This document shows, one piece after another, positions 56,516 to 64,000 of a stretch of DNA of 64,000 nt. This DNA is from Nocardioides rotundus (GTDB lineage: Bacteria > Actinomycetota > Actinomycetes > Propionibacteriales > Nocardioidaceae). Numbering within the stretch: position 1 is the stretch's first letter; each line of letters opens with the position of its first letter. Below the pieces are notes generated by a model that worked only from the letters and a program-made list of their open reading frames with translations, searched no databases and was not told where the DNA came from. The stretch is taken from contig NZ_CP082922.1 of the NCBI RefSeq assembly GCF_019931675.1, forward strand, positions 2,681,001 through 2,745,000, given 5' to 3'. The position numbers and the translations under genes are program-made.

Positions 56516-56877
56516 CCCAGCCCCACCACGTGGTCGACGACCGGGGCGCCCTCGCGGCGGCGCAGCACCGCGACCAGGTCGAGCCGGACGTCGGGGACGA
56601 ATCGGTCCTGGGCGCTCAGCCAGGCGGCGGCCAGCCGGCGCATCCGCGCCACCTTCCGCCGGGTCACCGCCTCGTGGGGGGTGCCGTAGGACAGCGACGT
56701 CCGGGTCTTCACTTCGCAGAACACGAGCACCGGGCCGTCCCGCAGCACCAGGTCGATCTCGCCCTCGGGGCAGCGCCAGTTGCGGTCCAGCAGGACCATC
56801 CCGCACTGCTCGACCAGGTGCCGGGCGGCCACGTCCTCGCCGTACGCCCCCAGGGAGCGGTTGTGGTTCTCCGTCAT
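56512..56877 (-). CDS. yraN: UPF0102 / YraN-family endonuclease-like protein
   Basis: The 121-residue protein has the PD-(D/E)XK-type core, with ARHLVEQCGMVLLDRNWRC and GEIDLVLRDGPVLVFCEVKTR, where the D, E and K residues correspond to the nuclease motif. Function is poorly known; members are linked to Holliday-junction or transformation genes. The ATG at 56877 has GAGG 8 bases upstream, which favours it over the longer frame to 56910. Confidence 0.88.
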   Translation of the reverse strand: MTENHNRSLGAYGEDVAARHLVEQCGMVLLDRNWRCPEGEIDLVLRDGPVLVFCEVKTRTSLSYGTPHEAVTRRKVARMRRLAAAWLSAQDRFVPDVRLDLVAVLRRREGAPVVDHVVGLG

Positions 56878-56979
56878 GCGGCCAGCCTCGCCGCGGCGGC
56901 GGACACCCACCCTGCCTTATCCACAGGCGGGGCCCGGAGCGGGCCCGGAGAGGGGCCTGTGGACGGGAACTGGCCCCGA

Positions 56980-57288
56980 TCAGGTCTTGGGCGGCTCGAT
57001 GTCGGAGGGGCTCAGCTCCTCCACGTTGACGTCCTTGAAGGTCAGCACCTTGACGTTCTTGGCGAAGCGGGCGGGACGGTACATGTCCCACACCCAGGCG
57101 TCGCTCATCGAGACCTCGAAGAACACGTCGCCGGCCTCGGTGCGCGCTTTGACGTCGACCTGGTTGCACAGGTAGAAGCGCCGGTCGGTCTCCACGACGT
57201 ACTTGAAGATCTTCGAGACGTCGCGGTACTCGCGGTAGAGCGTCAGCTCCATCTCGGTCTCGTACTTCTCGAGATCCTCCGCGCTCAT
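56980..57288 (-). CDS. DUF2469-family protein
   Basis: The 102-residue protein begins MSAEDLEKYETEMELTLYRE, the invariant start of this actinobacterial family; function is unknown. I chose ATG 57288 because GAGGAG lies 6 bases before it; GTG 57294, overlapping the rnhB stop, is possible. It stands between rnhB and yraN as in mycobacteria and Streptomyces. A 102-base gap to yraN holds no gene. Confidence 0.9.
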   Translation of the reverse strand: MSAEDLEKYETEMELTLYREYRDVSKIFKYVVETDRRFYLCNQVDVKARTEAGDVFFEVSMSDAWVWDMYRPARFAKNVKVLTFKDVNVEELSPSDIEPPKT

Positions 57289-57290
57289 CC

Positions 57291-58007
57291 TCACTCCTCG
57301 CGCACGTCGTCGGGCAGGGTGCCGACACTATCCGGCCGGTCCTCACCCTCCGGCTCCAGCCCGGCCGCCCGGCGCACGTTGACGAACCGCATCCGGTGCT
57401 GCGGGCAGGGGCCGTGCGCGCGCAGCGCGGCCTCGTGCACGTCGGTGATGTAGCCCTTGTGGGTCTTGAAGTCGTACGCCGGCCAGTCCCGGTCGCGCTC
57501 GACCATGATCCGGTCCCGGGTGACCTTGGCGAGGACCGACGCCGCGGCGATGCAGGCGGCCACCCGATCGCCCTTCCACACCGCCAGACCGGGGACGTCG
57601 AAGCCGTCCACCGGGAACCCGTCGGTCAGCACGTAGGCCGGCCGGATGTCCAGCAGCGCCACCGCACGGCGCAGCGCCTCCACGTTGGCCACGTGCATCC
57701 CGAGCCGGTCGCACTCCTCGGGCTCGACGACCACCACCGACCAGGCGAGGGCTCGGCGGACGACCTGGTCATAGGCCCGCTCGCGGGCGGCGGGGGTGAG
57801 CAGCTTGGAGTCCGCCAGCCCGGGCACGATCCCCGCCCGCCCCTCGGGGAGGACGGCGGCCCCGGCGACCAGCGGCCCCGCACAGGCGCCGCGCCCGGCC
57901 TCGTCGACGCCGGCGATCGGCTCGATCCCCGCGCGCCGCAGGGCCCGCTCATAGCCGTAGAGCCCGGCGTCCCGACGCACGGTCACGCCCTTGGGCAGGC
58001 CGATCAC
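57291..58007 (-). CDS. rnhB: Ribonuclease HII
   Basis: RNase HII removes ribonucleotides embedded in DNA. The 238-residue protein has the catalytic GVDEAGRGACAGPLVAGA (Asp and Glu), GDRVAACIAAASVLAKVTRD, DFKTHKGYITDVHEAAL and the C-terminal PCPQHRMRFVNV. Its GTG start overlaps the lepB stop by four bases. Confidence 0.93.
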   Translation of the reverse strand: MIGLPKGVTVRRDAGLYGYERALRRAGIEPIAGVDEAGRGACAGPLVAGAAVLPEGRAGIVPGLADSKLLTPAARERAYDQVVRRALAWSVVVVEPEECDRLGMHVANVEALRRAVALLDIRPAYVLTDGFPVDGFDVPGLAVWKGDRVAACIAAASVLAKVTRDRIMVERDRDWPAYDFKTHKGYITDVHEAALRAHGPCPQHRMRFVNVRRAAGLEPEGEDRPDSVGTLPDDVREE

Positions 58008-58759
58008 GAGGCGTCCGGCACGTCCGCGAAGGTGTCGGGACGTGCGAGCCAGGAGAACCGTTCTCGCGGCCACAGCAGCACGAAGACCTTGCCGACGACC
58101 AGATCGGTCGGGACGAACGCGCCGGCGTTCGTGCAGTCGGTCTCCATCGTGGCGTCGCACAGGTGCGCCGAGGAGTCCGCGGATCGTGCGCGGTTGTCGC
58201 CCATCACGAAGATCCGGCCCTCGGGGATCGGACCGGCCTTCCACGGCCGCGCACAGTCGTTGACCATGGGGCCGTTGCAGGTCATGCCGGGCGACTTCTT
58301 GACGTAGGAGGCCTCGTCCAACGGCTCGCCGTTGACCGACACGCGCCCCTGCTTGTCACAGCAGCTGACCGTGTCGCCCTCGACGCCGATGACCCGCTTC
58401 ACCAGGTGGCCGCCCTCGGGGTAGAGCCCGATCTTGACCATCACCTGGGCCAGTGGGTTGGTCGGCCCGGCCGAGTCGGCCGGTGAGAGCCAGCCGCCCG
58501 GGTCCTTGAAGACGACCACGTCGCCGCGCTCGGGCCCGTCGCCCCAGTAGGACGGCTTCTCCACCAGGATCCGGTCGTTCTCGACCAGTCCCGGCTCCAT
58601 GGACTCCGAGGGGATGTAGAACGCCTGGATGAAGAAGGCCTTCAGCACGATCGCCAGCACCAGGGCCAGCCCCAGCAGCAGGATCGTCTCCTGCCAGAGC
58701 GGGAGCTGCTTCTTCGCCTTCTTCTTCGGCGCGTCGGAGACCGGGGAGGACGAGGTCAC
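58004..58759 (-). CDS. lepB: Signal peptidase I
   Basis: LepB cleaves signal peptides from exported proteins at the outer face of the membrane. The 251-residue protein has one N-terminal membrane anchor (about 24-46), the catalytic serine Ser53 in IPSESMEPGL and the catalytic lysine Lys121 in VKRVIGVEGD. The C-terminal GDNRARSADSS box is present. TAGGCT at 58766-58771 lies 6 bases before the GTG start, in the 24-base gap after rplS. Its position after rplS is typical. Confidence 0.93.
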   Translation of the reverse strand: MTSSSPVSDAPKKKAKKQLPLWQETILLLGLALVLAIVLKAFFIQAFYIPSESMEPGLVENDRILVEKPSYWGDGPERGDVVVFKDPGGWLSPADSAGPTNPLAQVMVKIGLYPEGGHLVKRVIGVEGDTVSCCDKQGRVSVNGEPLDEASYVKKSPGMTCNGPMVNDCARPWKAGPIPEGRIFVMGDNRARSADSSAHLCDATMETDCTNAGAFVPTDLVVGKVFVLLWPRERFSWLARPDTFADVPDAS

Positions 58760-58765
58760 GCGCTG

Positions 58766-58771
58766 AGCCTA
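58766..58771 (-). promoter_or_regulatory. -10 element of the leaderless lepB promoter
   Basis: TAGGCT on the minus strand lies 6 bases before the GTG start of lepB, so lepB and the genes after it can be transcribed without rplS. Confidence 0.5.
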
Positions 58772-58783
58772 GACCGAGTCCCC

Positions 58784-59134
58784 TCAGGACTCGCGGCGCT
58801 CCTTGATCTTGGCGGCCTTGCCGCGCAGGTTGCGCAGGTAGTAGAGCTTCGCCCGGCGCACGTCACCGCGGGTGACGACCTCGATCTGCTCGAAGATCGG
58901 GGAGTGCAGCGGGAAGGTGCGCTCGACGCCGACGCCGAAGGAGACCTTGCGGACGGTGAAGGTGCGGCCGATGCCGGAGCCGTGGATGCGGATGACCACG
59001 CCCTGGAAGACCTGGACACGGGACCGGTTGCCCTCGGTGACCTTCACGTGCACCTTGACGGTGTCGCCGGCGCGGAACTCCGGGATGTCGGTGCGCTTGT
59101 TGGCGGCGGCCAGGTCGGTGACGAGCTTGCTCAT
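58784..59134 (-). CDS. rplS: 50S ribosomal protein L19
   Basis: L19 is a 116-residue ribosomal protein at the 30S-50S interface. [41 protein letters not shown] and [32 protein letters not shown] segments are the family core. GAGGAGC lies 5 bases before the ATG. Its leader contains an inverted repeat at 59151-59228. Confidence 0.96.
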   Translation of the reverse strand: MSKLVTDLAAANKRTDIPEFRAGDTVKVHVKVTEGNRSRVQVFQGVVIRIHGSGIGRTFTVRKVSFGVGVERTFPLHSPIFEQIEVVTRGDVRRAKLYYLRNLRGKAAKIKERRES

Positions 59135-59150
59135 GGTTGCTCCTCGCAGG

Positions 59151-59228
59151 TGCCACAGGTCAACCGCGACTCGTTGATGGTCGTGCGTCGGGTCGCTCGT
59201 GCGGCCGGGCGCCGCGCCCCCTGTGGCA
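59151..59228. promoter_or_regulatory. Inverted repeat in the rplS leader
   Basis: TGCCACAGG (59151-59159) and CCTGTGGCA (59220-59228) are perfect 9-base inverted copies 60 bases apart, close to the ribosome-binding site of rplS. The GC-rich loop carries several short hairpins. A stem here could hide or expose the rplS start. Its role is inferred from position only. Confidence 0.4.
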
Positions 59229-59314
59229 GGTGCGGTACGCCGGTCCCCGGGGTGTGACTTCCGGGCGACCTCGGCCCGAGCGGACCAAGGGGCAAGTCTG
59301 CCAGAGGAGGCGCC

Positions 59315-60073
59315 TCAGTCCGAAATCGGTCCGGGCGGGAGCAGGTCCGGGCGGCGCTCGCGAGTACGGCGTACCCGCTGGTCGTGGCGCCATGCGGCGA
59401 TCCGCCCGTGGTCGCCGGACAGCAGGATCTCCGGCACGTCCAGCCCCCGCCAGGAGGCGGGCTTGGTGTAGACGGGGTACTCCAGCAGACCGTCCTCGTG
59501 CGACTCCTCGTCCAGGGACGCGGCGTTGCCCATGAACCCCGGCAGCAGGCGCACCACGGCCTCGATGATCGCCAGCGCGGCCACCTCGCCGCCGTTGAGG
59601 ACGAAGTCGCCGAGGGAGACCTCCAGCACCTCCACGCGGTCGGCGAAGTGGTCCATCACCCGCTGGTCGATGCCCTCGTAGCGGCCGCAGGCGAAGACCA
59701 GGTGCTCGCGGGTGGACAGGTCCCGCGCCAGCGCCTGGGTCAGCGGGACCCCGCTCGGGGTCGGCACGATCAGGGTCGAGCCCCCCTCATCGCTGGTCGA
59801 GCGCCCTTCATCGCTGGTCGAGCGCCCCTCATCGCTGGTCGAGCCTGTCGAGACCACCTCGTCCAGCGCCTCCCCCCACGGCTCGGGCTTCATCACCATG
59901 CCGGCGCCGCCGCCGTACGGCGTGTCGTCGACCGTCCGGTGCCGGTCGCGGGTCCAGTCCCGCAGGTCGTGCACGTGCAGGTCGAGCAGCCCCGAGGCGC
60001 GCGCCCTCCCGGGCAGCGAGAGGTCGAGGGGCGCGAGGTAGTCCGGGAAGATGGAGACGACGTCGATCCGCAC
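59315..60073 (-). CDS. trmD: tRNA (guanine-37-N1)-methyltransferase with in-frame repeat insertion
   Basis: TrmD methylates G37 next to the anticodon and prevents frameshifting. The 252-residue protein has the trefoil-knot SPOUT core, with [30 protein letters not shown] and [15 protein letters not shown]. Between about residues 78 and 98, STSDEGR is repeated three times, encoded by a 21-base tandem repeat. This loop joins two core segments and is variable in the family. GTG 60073 has the weak hexamer GAGGCT 7 bases upstream. rimM and rpsP, usual upstream neighbours, are absent. Confidence 0.93.
   Translation of the reverse strand: MRIDVVSIFPDYLAPLDLSLPGRARASGLLDLHVHDLRDWTRDRHRTVDDTPYGGGAGMVMKPEPWGEALDEVVSTGSTSDEGRSTSDEGRSTSDEGGSTLIVPTPSGVPLTQALARDLSTREHLVFACGRYEGIDQRVMDHFADRVEVLEVSLGDFVLNGGEVAALAIIEAVVRLLPGFMGNAASLDEESHEDGLLEYPVYTKPASWRGLDVPEILLSGDHGRIAAWRHDQRVRRTRERRPDLLPPGPISD
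59786..59855. repeat. In-frame 21-base repeat and dispersed-type palindrome inside trmD
   Basis: CTCATCGCTGGTCGAGCG plus CCC (59786-59806) recurs at 59807-59827 with one change and again from 59828. The third copy runs into GGTCGAGCCTGTCGAGACC (59837-59855), an imperfect palindrome. Its reverse form, GGTCTCGACAGGCTCGACC, resembles a short repeat that is common between genes in Nocardioides-type genomes. The 21-base length keeps the trmD frame. Confidence 0.8.
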
Positions 60074-60086
60074 GCGGAGCAGCCTC

Positions 60087-61097
60087 TCAGCCCAGCGGGA
60101 GCCGGTCGACCGTGCGGACGTCGCGCAGCGGGTTCGCCGAGCAGCCGGCGATGTTGTAGATCCAGTCCCCCACGGGGACGAACCCCTGACCGTGGCGGGC
60201 CACGGTCATCGGGTTGCCCTCCTGCCACCGGGTGGGATCGGCCAGGTCGAGGACGTAGCTGTACTCGTGCCAGGAGAACCAGACCTTGCCGTCCGCGACG
60301 GCGCCGCCGCCGCGGGAGATGGTGCGCGGCAGGTCGGGCACCTCGCGGGTGCGGCCGGTCTCGGGGTCGAAGAGGTCGACCCGTGCCGACGGCCCGTCGG
60401 CGTCGAAGCCGCCCACGACCATCAGGCCCCGGGGGGTGGACAGGGTGTCGTGGGAGTTGCGTGGCCCGGGCATCGGCGTCGTCGCGGTGCTCCATGTCTC
60501 GGTGCGCGGGTCGAAGACGTCGACCGCGGCGACCTGCTGGGCCTTGTTGTTCTCACCGCCGACCACGTAGATCTTCCCGCGGTGCAGGGTGACCGTGTGC
60601 GCGTAGCGGGCGTTCGGCAGCGGGGGCAGCCGGCGCCAGCGGCCGGTGCGGGTGTCCAGGACCCCCGCCCAGTCGGTCGCCTTGGCGTTCTTGTCCAGGC
60701 CGCCGAAGAGGTAGATCCGCGGGCCGACGGCGGCGGTCTCGAATGACGCCAGCCCGACGGGCACCTCGATGTCGGAGGTCGTCCACTCCCCGGTGCGGGT
60801 GTCGAGCACCTCCACCGAGGTGAGTCGGTTGCCCCGCTCGCCGGTCATCCCGCCCATGATCCAGATCCTCCGGCCGATGACGGAGGTCCCGAAGTCGTCG
60901 CGCGGGGTCTCGATCGTGCCGGCCTGCTCCCACTGGGGGAAGACCTCGGAGCTGGTGGCCGTCTCGACCGTGCTCGTGCCGGCGCTGCTCGAGCCGGACT
61001 CGGCGGAGGGGGTCTGACCCTCCCCTCCGCCGCATCCGGCGACACCGGCGACGACCACGAGGGTCGCCGCCAGGGACCCGAGGGTCCGCAGCGTCAC
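60087..61097 (-). CDS. Kelch-repeat lipoprotein
   Basis: The 336-residue protein has a signal peptide with lipobox VAGC (Cys22) and a Ser/Thr-rich spacer (about 30-55). Kelch motifs follow: repeated GG preceded by hydrophobic residues, as in IWIMGG, IYLFGG, IYVVGG and LMVVGG, each followed after about 20-25 residues by a W or V. It is predicted to fold as a beta-propeller outside the membrane. It overlaps oppF by four bases (GTGA), so it belongs to the peptide transporter operon. Binding partner is unknown; it is not the usual substrate-binding protein. Confidence 0.85.
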   Translation of the reverse strand: MTLRTLGSLAATLVVVAGVAGCGGGEGQTPSAESGSSSAGTSTVETATSSEVFPQWEQAGTIETPRDDFGTSVIGRRIWIMGGMTGERGNRLTSVEVLDTRTGEWTTSDIEVPVGLASFETAAVGPRIYLFGGLDKNAKATDWAGVLDTRTGRWRRLPPLPNARYAHTVTLHRGKIYVVGGENNKAQQVAAVDVFDPRTETWSTATTPMPGPRNSHDTLSTPRGLMVVGGFDADGPSARVDLFDPETGRTREVPDLPRTISRGGGAVADGKVWFSWHEYSYVLDLADPTRWQEGNPMTVARHGQGFVPVGDWIYNIAGCSANPLRDVRTVDRLPLG

Positions 61098-62140
61098 GCG
61101 CGGATGTCCCGCTCGGCCGCGAAGTGGCAGGCCGACGGGTGCCCGGAGGAGTCGCGGATCTGGAGCAGCGGCTCCTCGGTGGCGCAGATGTCCTCGGCCT
61201 TCCAGCAGCGGGTGCGGAACCGGCAGCCCGAGGGCGGGTCCGCCGGGCTGGGCACGTCGCCCTGCAGCACGATGTGGTCGCGGGCGCCGGCCTTGCGCGG
61301 GTCGGGCACCGGGACCGCGGACAGCAGCGCCTGGGTGTAGGGGTGCGTGGAGTGCTCGTAGATGTCGCTGTCACCGCCGATCTCGACGGCCTTGCCCAGA
61401 TACATCACCATCACCCGGTCCGAGATGTGCCGCACCACCGACAGGTCGTGCGCGATGAAGACGTAGGCGAGCCCGAACTCCTTCTGCAGCCGCTCGAAGA
61501 GATTGACCACCTGCGCCTGCACCGACACGTCGAGCGCCGAGACGGGCTCGTCGCAGACGATGACGTCCGGGCGCAGCGTCAGCGCGCGGGCGATGCCGAT
61601 GCGCTGGCGCTGACCGCCGGAGAACTGGTGCGGGTAGCGGTTGATGTGGTCGGGGTTGAGGCCCACGACCTCCAGCAGCTCCTGCACGGCGGCCTGCTTG
61701 GACCGGCCCTGCAGCGCGTCGGAGTGGATGTCGAAGGGCTCGCCGACGATGTCGGCGACCGTCATCCGGGGGTCGAGGGAGGAGTAGGGGTCCTGCAGCA
61801 CGATCTGGATGTCGCGCCGGGCCCGGCGCAGCTCCTTCGGCGACAGGCCGACCATCTCCCGGCCCTTGAGCTTGATCGACCCGTCGGTCGGCGTCTCCAG
61901 ACCGAGGAGGGTGCGACCCAGCGTGGTCTTGCCACAGCCGGACTCCCCCACGATGCCCAGCGTCTCGCCCTTGTGCAGGTCGAAGGAGACGCCGTCGACG
62001 GCCTTGACGTGGCCGATGGTCCGCTTGAACACGATGCCCTGGGTGAGCGGGAAGTACTTGCGCACGTCGCGCACCTGCAGCACCGGCTCGGCGCTCGTTC
62101 CGGCGCGCTCGGCCTCCGGAGCGGGGGTCGTGGTGCTCAC
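61094..62140 (-). CDS. oppF: Peptide ABC transporter ATPase, OppF/DppF-type
   Basis: The 348-residue ATPase has Walker A GESGCGKT at 65-72, the signature FSGGQRQRIGIARAL near 170, Walker B VIVCDEPVSALD and the switch histidine in FIAHDLSVV. The C-terminal oligopeptide-transporter tail has the PPSGCRFRTRC cysteine pair and later cysteines. It pairs with OppD to power import of di- or oligopeptides. Its GTG overlaps oppD by four bases. Confidence 0.92.
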   Translation of the reverse strand: MSTTTPAPEAERAGTSAEPVLQVRDVRKYFPLTQGIVFKRTIGHVKAVDGVSFDLHKGETLGIVGESGCGKTTLGRTLLGLETPTDGSIKLKGREMVGLSPKELRRARRDIQIVLQDPYSSLDPRMTVADIVGEPFDIHSDALQGRSKQAAVQELLEVVGLNPDHINRYPHQFSGGQRQRIGIARALTLRPDVIVCDEPVSALDVSVQAQVVNLFERLQKEFGLAYVFIAHDLSVVRHISDRVMVMYLGKAVEIGGDSDIYEHSTHPYTQALLSAVPVPDPRKAGARDHIVLQGDVPSPADPPSGCRFRTRCWKAEDICATEEPLLQIRDSSGHPSACHFAAERDIRA

Positions 62141-63189
62141 TTGTCCATCACCTCCTCCCAGAAATGGCAGGCGCTCGTGCGCCCGCCGGGTACGTCGTAC
62201 AGCGGCGGCTTCTCCTCGCGGCAGCGGTCGCGCGCGAAGGTGCACCGCGGGTGGAAGGCACAGCCCGAGGGCGGGTCGGTCAGGGTCGGGGGCAGGCCCT
62301 TGATGACCGTGAGCTCCTGGCCCTTCTGGTCCACCCGCGGGATCGACTCCAGCAGCGCCTTGGTGTAGGGATGGGCCGGCGCCTCGTAGGTCTGGAAGAC
62401 GTCGGCCTGCTCGACCGCGTTGCCGGCGTACATCACACAGATCTTGTCCGCGACGTCGGCGACCACGCCCATGTCGTGGGTGATCAGGATCAGCCCGAGC
62501 TGCATCTCCTTCTGCAGGTCGGCGAGCAGGGACATCACCTGGGCCTGGACGGTCACGTCCAGGGCGGTGGTGGGCTCGTCGGCGATGATCACGTCGGGCT
62601 TGAGCGCCAGGGCCATCGCGATCATCACGCGCTGCCGCATGCCGCCGGAGAACTGGTGCGGGTAGTCGTTGATCCGCCCCCTGGCGCCGGGGATGCCGAC
62701 CAGGTCGAGCATCTCGACGGCCTTGGCCTTGGCGTCCTTGCGGGAGAGGCCCTGGTGCTGGCGGAACAGCTCGCTCAGCTGCCACCCGACGGTGAAGACG
62801 GGGTTCAGCGAGGACAGGGCGTCTTGGAAGATCATCGCGATCTTGTTCGCCCGGACGTGCCGTCGGGTGCCCTCGTCCATGGTGAGCAGGTCGACGCCGC
62901 GGTAGCGCACCTGGCCCTGGGAGATCCGGGCGGGCGGCTCGTCGAGGATGCCCATGATCGCCTGCGCGGTCACGGACTTGCCGGAGCCGGACTCCCCCAG
63001 GATGCCGAGGGTCTCGCCGGGGTTGAGGGTGAAGTTCACCCCGTTCACCGCGTGCGCGATGCCGTCGCGGGTATTGAACTCCACCTGCAGGTCCTCGACC
63101 TCCAGGAGCGGGGCGTACTGGTCGAACTTCACCTTCGACAGCGGGTCCCGACCCCGCTTGACGGGCTCGTCGGTCATGACCTCGGACAT
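62137..63189 (-). CDS. oppD: Peptide ABC transporter ATPase, OppD/DppD-type
   Basis: The 350-residue ATPase has Walker A GESGSGKS at 65-72, [15 protein letters not shown] near 178, Walker [13 protein letters not shown] and the C-terminal [11 protein letters not shown] with cysteines typical of the family's iron-sulfur-like tail. AGGAG lies 6 bases before the ATG. It lies 10 bases after the oppC permease. Confidence 0.92.
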   Translation of the reverse strand: MSEVMTDEPVKRGRDPLSKVKFDQYAPLLEVEDLQVEFNTRDGIAHAVNGVNFTLNPGETLGILGESGSGKSVTAQAIMGILDEPPARISQGQVRYRGVDLLTMDEGTRRHVRANKIAMIFQDALSSLNPVFTVGWQLSELFRQHQGLSRKDAKAKAVEMLDLVGIPGARGRINDYPHQFSGGMRQRVMIAMALALKPDVIIADEPTTALDVTVQAQVMSLLADLQKEMQLGLILITHDMGVVADVADKICVMYAGNAVEQADVFQTYEAPAHPYTKALLESIPRVDQKGQELTVIKGLPPTLTDPPSGCAFHPRCTFARDRCREEKPPLYDVPGGRTSACHFWEEVMDK

Positions 63190-63199
63190 TCAGGTCTCC

Positions 63200-64000
63200 T
63201 TAACGGGTACGGGGGTCCAGCGCGTCACGCAGCACGTCACCCAACAGGATGAACGCCAGGCAGGTGACCACGATGAACATGGACGGGAAGACGAGCAGGT
63301 GCCAGAACCCGGCGAAGACCAGGGTCTGTCCCTCGCTGACCAGCAGGCCCCACGACATCGTGGGCCGCTGATATCCCACACCGAGGAAGGTCAGCGTCGC
63401 CTCCGCGCTGATGAAGCCGCCCAGGCCGATGGTCGCCAGCACCATCACCGGCGCGATCGAGTTGGCCAGGATGTGCTTGCGGATGATGAAGCCGTCCGGG
63501 GCCCCCAGCGCTCGCGCCGCGTCGACGAAGTCGCGCTGCTTGGCCGAGATCACCGAGCCGCGCATCACGCGCGCCAGTGACGTCCAGCCGAAGATCGAGA
63601 GCACCGCGGCGATCGACCACTCGTTGCGGGTCTGGAAGATCGCCAGGAACACCAGCGCGCCGAGCAGGAACGGCAGACCGAAGAAGATGTCGGTGAGCCG
63701 GCTCAGGACCGAGTCCACCCAGCCGCCGTACCAGCCGGCGAGGGTGCCGATGGTGACGCCCAGGATCACGGTGGCCGTGGTGGCGATGATCGCGACGACC
63801 ACGGACTTGCGGGTGCCCCAGACCAGGGAGTCCCACATGCTGCAGCCCTGCACGGTGTAGCCGAAGGGGTGCTCGGCCGAGGGGCCGACGCGGGCGTTGT
63901 CCAGGTCGCAGGCGCCGCGGGAGACCGGGTCGGGCCCCGCGAACCACTGCGGGAACGCGGAGAAGAGCAGGGCCACGATCACCAGGATCAGGGAGAACCA
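63200..64000 (-). CDS. oppC: Peptide ABC transporter permease, OppC/DppC-type (N-terminus beyond window)
   Basis: The last 266 residues of the permease are present; the frame is open to the right end. Several membrane spans (VVVAIIATTATVILGVTIGT, LLGALVFLAIF, FIVVTCLAFILLGDVLRDAL) and the ATPase-contact loop DFVDAARALGAPDGFIIRKH are visible. The first part carries an extracellular loop with WFAGPDPVSRGACDLDN. It ends 10 bases before oppD. The remaining opp genes, including the binding protein and oppB, should lie to the right. Confidence 0.92.
   Translation of the reverse strand, partial: WFSLILVIVALLFSAFPQWFAGPDPVSRGACDLDNARVGPSAEHPFGYTVQGCSMWDSLVWGTRKSVVVAIIATTATVILGVTIGTLAGWYGGWVDSVLSRLTDIFFGLPFLLGALVFLAIFQTRNEWSIAAVLSIFGWTSLARVMRGSVISAKQRDFVDAARALGAPDGFIIRKHILANSIAPVMVLATIGLGGFISAEATLTFLGVGYQRPTMSWGLLVSEGQTLVFAGFWHLLVFPSMFIVVTCLAFILLGDVLRDALDPRTR

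Noticed and set aside
59160..59393. Small minus-strand frame in the rplS-trmD gap
   Set aside because: It overlaps the trmD end, has no ribosome site and its Pro/Arg/Gly-rich translation looks like random G+C-rich sequence.

Overview
The window is about 70% G+C chromosomal DNA of an actinobacterium. Codon use, the markers (DUF222/HNH protein, DUF2469, DUF4081-GNAT, DUF4439, YlxR, type VII-free backbone) and the gene order point to Nocardioides or a close relative (Nocardioidaceae); that placement is inference, because no rRNA or tRNA gene was seen. Coding density is very high. Many adjacent genes overlap by 1-17 bases, and at least fourteen genes carry a TA-rich -10 hexamer only 6-7 bases before the start codon, the signature of leaderless transcripts.

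Layout. 1-1816: the end of a nucleotidyltransferase and a LexA-box-preceded HNH/DUF222 protein. 1851-11047: a phosphotransferase (PTS) island with mannitol-type EIICBA, a zinc-dependent dehydrogenase, enzyme I, a DeoR regulator, fruK, fruA and HPr, so both general PTS proteins sit with two sugar-specific systems. 11055-18148: ribF-truB-rbfA-infB-ylxR-nusA-rimP, the usual actinobacterial translation block, on the minus strand. 18219-20144: a lipoprotein, a DUF4439 protein and a TetR regulator, separated by an unusual inverted repeat and a tandem repeat. 20152-27813: proS, a GNAT protein, ispG, a site-2 protease and dxr on the minus strand, interrupted by a plus-strand SDR gene. Between the SDR gene and ispG two tandem repeat arrays face each other and fill the whole intergenic gap.

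27902-35615: metZ, a TPR membrane protein, a TPR/AAA ATPase, prpE (minus), a RIO-type kinase and a LOG-family protein. 35626-44650: a polyamine uptake and catabolism unit with aldehyde dehydrogenase, class III aminotransferase, FAD amine oxidase, PotABCD-type ABC transporter and a divergent Lrp regulator; together these would import putrescine and convert it through 4-aminobutanal toward GABA. 44619-51675: a GT4 glycosyltransferase, then rlmN, a small membrane protein, cdsA, frr, pyrH, tsf and rpsB on the minus strand.

52077-60073: an M23-like peptidase (plus), then xerC, dprA, comM, yraN, DUF2469, rnhB, lepB, rplS and trmD (minus). The usual rpsP/rimM neighbours of trmD are absent. A Kelch-repeat lipoprotein and a dipeptide ABC transporter (oppF, oppD, truncated oppC) run off the right end.

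The most unusual items are the facing repeat arrays at 23862-24149, the in-frame 21-base repeats inside trmD and inside the AAA ATPase, the nested inverted repeat at 19232-19303, and a ribosomal protein S2 with an extra C-terminal domain. Most of the long frames opposite real genes are G+C-driven shadows and were left out.
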